DNA of 64,000 bases. Origin: Bacteroidota bacterium (GTDB lineage Bacteria; Bacteroidota; Bacteroidia; Bacteroidales; VadinHA17). The notes beneath the pieces were generated by a model. That model was not told the origin of the DNA and ran no database searches. It was given only the letters and a program-made list of their open reading frames with translations. Location of the stretch: the NCBI GenBank assembly GCA_029547705.1, contig JAKPOU010000041.1, forward strand, positions 310,001 to 374,000, written 5' to 3'. Each line of letters starts with the position of its first letter. The stretch's first letter is position 1. Of this stretch, positions 62,144 through 64,000 are shown piece after piece. Both the position numbers and the translations under genes were made by a program.

Positions 62144-63220
62144 TTGAGGAAGATCATACATATTGACATGGATGCTTTTTTTGCATCCGTAGAACAGCTT
62201 GATAATCCTGAGCTGCGGGGAAAGCCTGTTGCAGTGGGCGGAAGCGGGGAGAGGCATGTTGTTGCTGCAGCTAGCTATGAAGCCAGGAAATTCGGTGTAC
62301 GGTCTGCAATGCCCTCCATTACTGCCAGAAGGCTGTGTCCGGAACTGATTTTTGTCAGGCACAGGTTTGACCGGTATAATGAAGTTTCGGGACAGGTTTT
62401 CAGTATATTCAGCGACTATACTGATCTGGTTGAACCCCTTTCAATAGACGAAGCATTTCTTGACGTTACAAGGGACAGGAAAAATATAGGTTCCGCCACA
62501 ATTATTGCAGGAGAAATAAAGAAGGAAATTAGGCAAAAGACAGGACTCACTGCTTCGGCAGGAGTTTCTTTCAATAAATTTCTTGCCAAAATGGCTTCTG
62601 ATATAAAAAAACCGGATGGGCTTTTTCTGATCAGCCCGCAGGAAGCAGAAAAATTCATTGAGAAACTCCCTGTCGAAAAATTTTACGGCATAGGAAAGGT
62701 TACTGCCGAAAAGATGCATAAACTGGGAATACACAACGGAGCTGACCTGAAGAAACCGGACCTTGCCTTCCTGGTCAGGAATTTCGGAAAGGCCGGGAAA
62801 TTCTACTATGATATCGCAAGAGGGATTGACGACCGCCCGGTACTGGCTGAATCCGAGAGAAAATCCATTGGTACCGAGATTACTTATGAGAAGGATCTGA
62901 CAACACAGTTTGAAATAATAACGGAACTCTACAAGGTTGAAATGGAACTTATGCAGCGTGTGGAAAAAGCCGGAACAACAGGAAGGACAGTCACCCTGAA
63001 AATTAAATTCTCTGATTTCAGACAGATCACCAGGTCGAAAACCTTTCCTCATTTCATACGTGATTTCCCTGCACTGCACCGGGCGGTTACCGAAATAAGA
63101 AAATCACTCAGCCTCGACAATGTCAGAATCAGATTGCTTGGAGTCACCATCTCTAATCTCGAGTCAGAAGACTGTGAGGATCAACAGCTTATGTTATTTA
63201 ATGAAGAAGATTGCTGCTGA
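62144..63220 (+). CDS. dinB: DNA polymerase IV (DinB)
   Basis: Y-family error-prone polymerase of 358 residues for translesion synthesis. Palm motifs are IIHIDMDAFFASVEQLDN and PLSIDEAFLDVTRD (catalytic Asp, Glu); SASAGVSFNKFLAKMAS and KFYGIGKVTAEKMHKLGI are the family's later motifs, followed by a little-finger domain. The conserved start lies at TTG 62144; the nearby ATG at 62139 is in another frame and hits TGA at once. It is divergent from the SNF2 gene, 83 bases apart. The C-terminus lacks an obvious beta-clamp motif beyond QQLMLF, which may be that peptide. Confidence 0.94.
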   Translation: MRKIIHIDMDAFFASVEQLDNPELRGKPVAVGGSGERHVVAAASYEARKFGVRSAMPSITARRLCPELIFVRHRFDRYNEVSGQVFSIFSDYTDLVEPLSIDEAFLDVTRDRKNIGSATIIAGEIKKEIRQKTGLTASAGVSFNKFLAKMASDIKKPDGLFLISPQEAEKFIEKLPVEKFYGIGKVTAEKMHKLGIHNGADLKKPDLAFLVRNFGKAGKFYYDIARGIDDRPVLAESERKSIGTEITYEKDLTTQFEIITELYKVEMELMQRVEKAGTTGRTVTLKIKFSDFRQITRSKTFPHFIRDFPALHRAVTEIRKSLSLDNVRIRLLGVTISNLESEDCEDQQLMLFNEEDCC

Positions 63221-63294
63221 AGCTGATTTTTTTTGCCCGCAATAATCACTGCTGATCTGCATTTGAACAAATGTTGGCAATTCAGACTTCTGCC

Positions 63295-63954
63295 TCATTT
63301 ATCCCCGGCTTCAGCCATACTCTGGTTATAATTCCCGAAATGCCGTTTGAGTACATTGTAACGCTCCCTGTGCTTCTGAAACAGCAGGGGCTTGTCTGAA
63401 GAAAATGCTTTAAAATTCTCAAAACGCGAGGCAGCATTTTCAAGAATCCTGGATCCGATAATTTCTTCCGGAATGCCCCGGGCCCTGTATATTTCCATAT
63501 ACCGCCATATGCCGGTTGTGCCGAATGCATCAAGATCATCCGCCACGGATAATATTTTCAGTACCGGATTATTGCCTGAATCATTGTCATAATTCTTGTT
63601 GTCGTGAAACTCTATTGCGTTGAGAGCTTCTTCATAATCCTTCCGCTTCAGCCGGTTCGCCGATATATATTCTTCAGCTGCCTTCTTTCCGTGAAATCCG
63701 TGGCGGACTCCCTGTTCCCGTGCCATTCCGATATCGTGCAGATAAGCTGCCATTAAAAGATTGCTTATCCGTGCCCGGTCAATATCGGGATCATTGCAAT
63801 GATTCAGGATTTCCTTTATATTGGTCCATACTCTCCGGTGATGCTGAAGATCGTGGGAAGGAAGATTCGTACCGCCCCACTTCAAAACAAAAAAGCCCTC
63901 AAGTGCTGTAAGACTCTTTTCTTCTTCCTGTGATATTATAGCTGACAAGTTCAT
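63295..63954 (-). CDS. HD-domain hydrolase
   Basis: Protein of 219 residues with an HD-type metal site: HDLQHHRRVW (His), MAAYLHDIGMA (HD) and a later NAIEFHDNKNYDND and VADDLDAFG (Asp). These fit a phosphohydrolase acting on a nucleotide or cyclic nucleotide; the substrate is unknown. ATG at 63954 is preferred; an in-frame ATG at 63972 adds six residues. It lies 74 bases from the end of dinB on the opposite strand. Confidence 0.85.
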   Translation of the reverse strand: MNLSAIISQEEEKSLTALEGFFVLKWGGTNLPSHDLQHHRRVWTNIKEILNHCNDPDIDRARISNLLMAAYLHDIGMAREQGVRHGFHGKKAAEEYISANRLKRKDYEEALNAIEFHDNKNYDNDSGNNPVLKILSVADDLDAFGTTGIWRYMEIYRARGIPEEIIGSRILENAASRFENFKAFSSDKPLLFQKHRERYNVLKRHFGNYNQSMAEAGDK

Positions 63955-64000
63955 TGGGAAATGCAGGTACATTAATCAATTCAACGGCTTTCCGGATAAA

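Noticed and set aside
63899-64000. Open frame on the minus strand at the right edge that could be the C-terminus of an upstream gene
   Set aside because: Only 34 codons are visible, and it overlaps the start of the HD-domain gene by about 55 bases in another frame, so it cannot be supported.

Overview
The window reads as a chromosomal segment of an anaerobic or microaerobic member of the Bacteroidota, most likely an uncultured Bacteroidales/Marinilabiliales-type organism. Reasons: a Bacteroidetes-type tyrosine recombinase, a TonB-dependent receptor, many short-signal lipoproteins, Tat-exported sugar enzymes (Gfo/Idh/MocA, GH109, DUF1080), a single-chain PurL, weak or absent Shine-Dalgarno sequences, and a trimeric [FeFe]-hydrogenase next to Hdr-type iron-sulfur proteins. 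No rRNA, complete tRNA, CRISPR array or IS element was seen.

Layout. 1-1831: right end of an integrated element, made of a partial ORF, a tyrosine recombinase and a displaced 3' half of a tRNA-Pro(UGG) gene that marks the attachment site. 1872-9380: chromosome proper, with YdcF-like, DUF1080 and Gfo/Idh/MocA genes on the minus strand, then GH43, MobA, MATE, a cytidylate-kinase-like protein and glutathione peroxidase on the plus strand. 9435-14739: minus-strand operon sixA-ppk1-methyltransferase-PFK-secreted repeat protein. 14923-24597: class V aminotransferase, small secreted protein, SSS transporter, then a minus-strand set of TonB receptor, GmhA-like isomerase, PfkB/HAD fusion and deoxyhypusine-synthase-like protein. 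24806-31454: plus-strand operon of a 1229-residue PQQ-propeller mosaic, a lipoprotein, a one-TM protein, an FtsX-type permease and its ATPase. 31578-36647: a compact Hdr-type operon (HdrC, HdrB, HdrA, a second HdrC-like protein, and a membrane HdrE/HdrD-like fusion). 36792-55270: housekeeping and carbohydrate genes (purL, phosphoesterase, DUF3127, FKBP, mnmD, TIM-barrel isomerase, DUF5009-type protein, GH109, HAD, DUF4956 and CotH-like, transketolase, zinc-ribbon protein). 55656-59099: hydCBA [FeFe]-hydrogenase. 59118-63954: SNF2 helicase, DinB and an HD-domain protein.

How they fit. The hydrogenase and the Hdr operon suggest a redox economy linking NADH, H2, a quinone or other membrane carrier, and an unknown Hdr substrate. 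Several secreted enzymes fit oxidative or NAD-assisted glycan breakdown (GH109, DUF1080 with oxidoreductase, GH43). The best candidates for undescribed biology are the Hdr operon with its degenerate HdrB site, the PQQ/methyltransferase-like/malectin-like mosaic linked to an FtsX transporter, and the isomerase-kinase/phosphatase-DHS-like operon.
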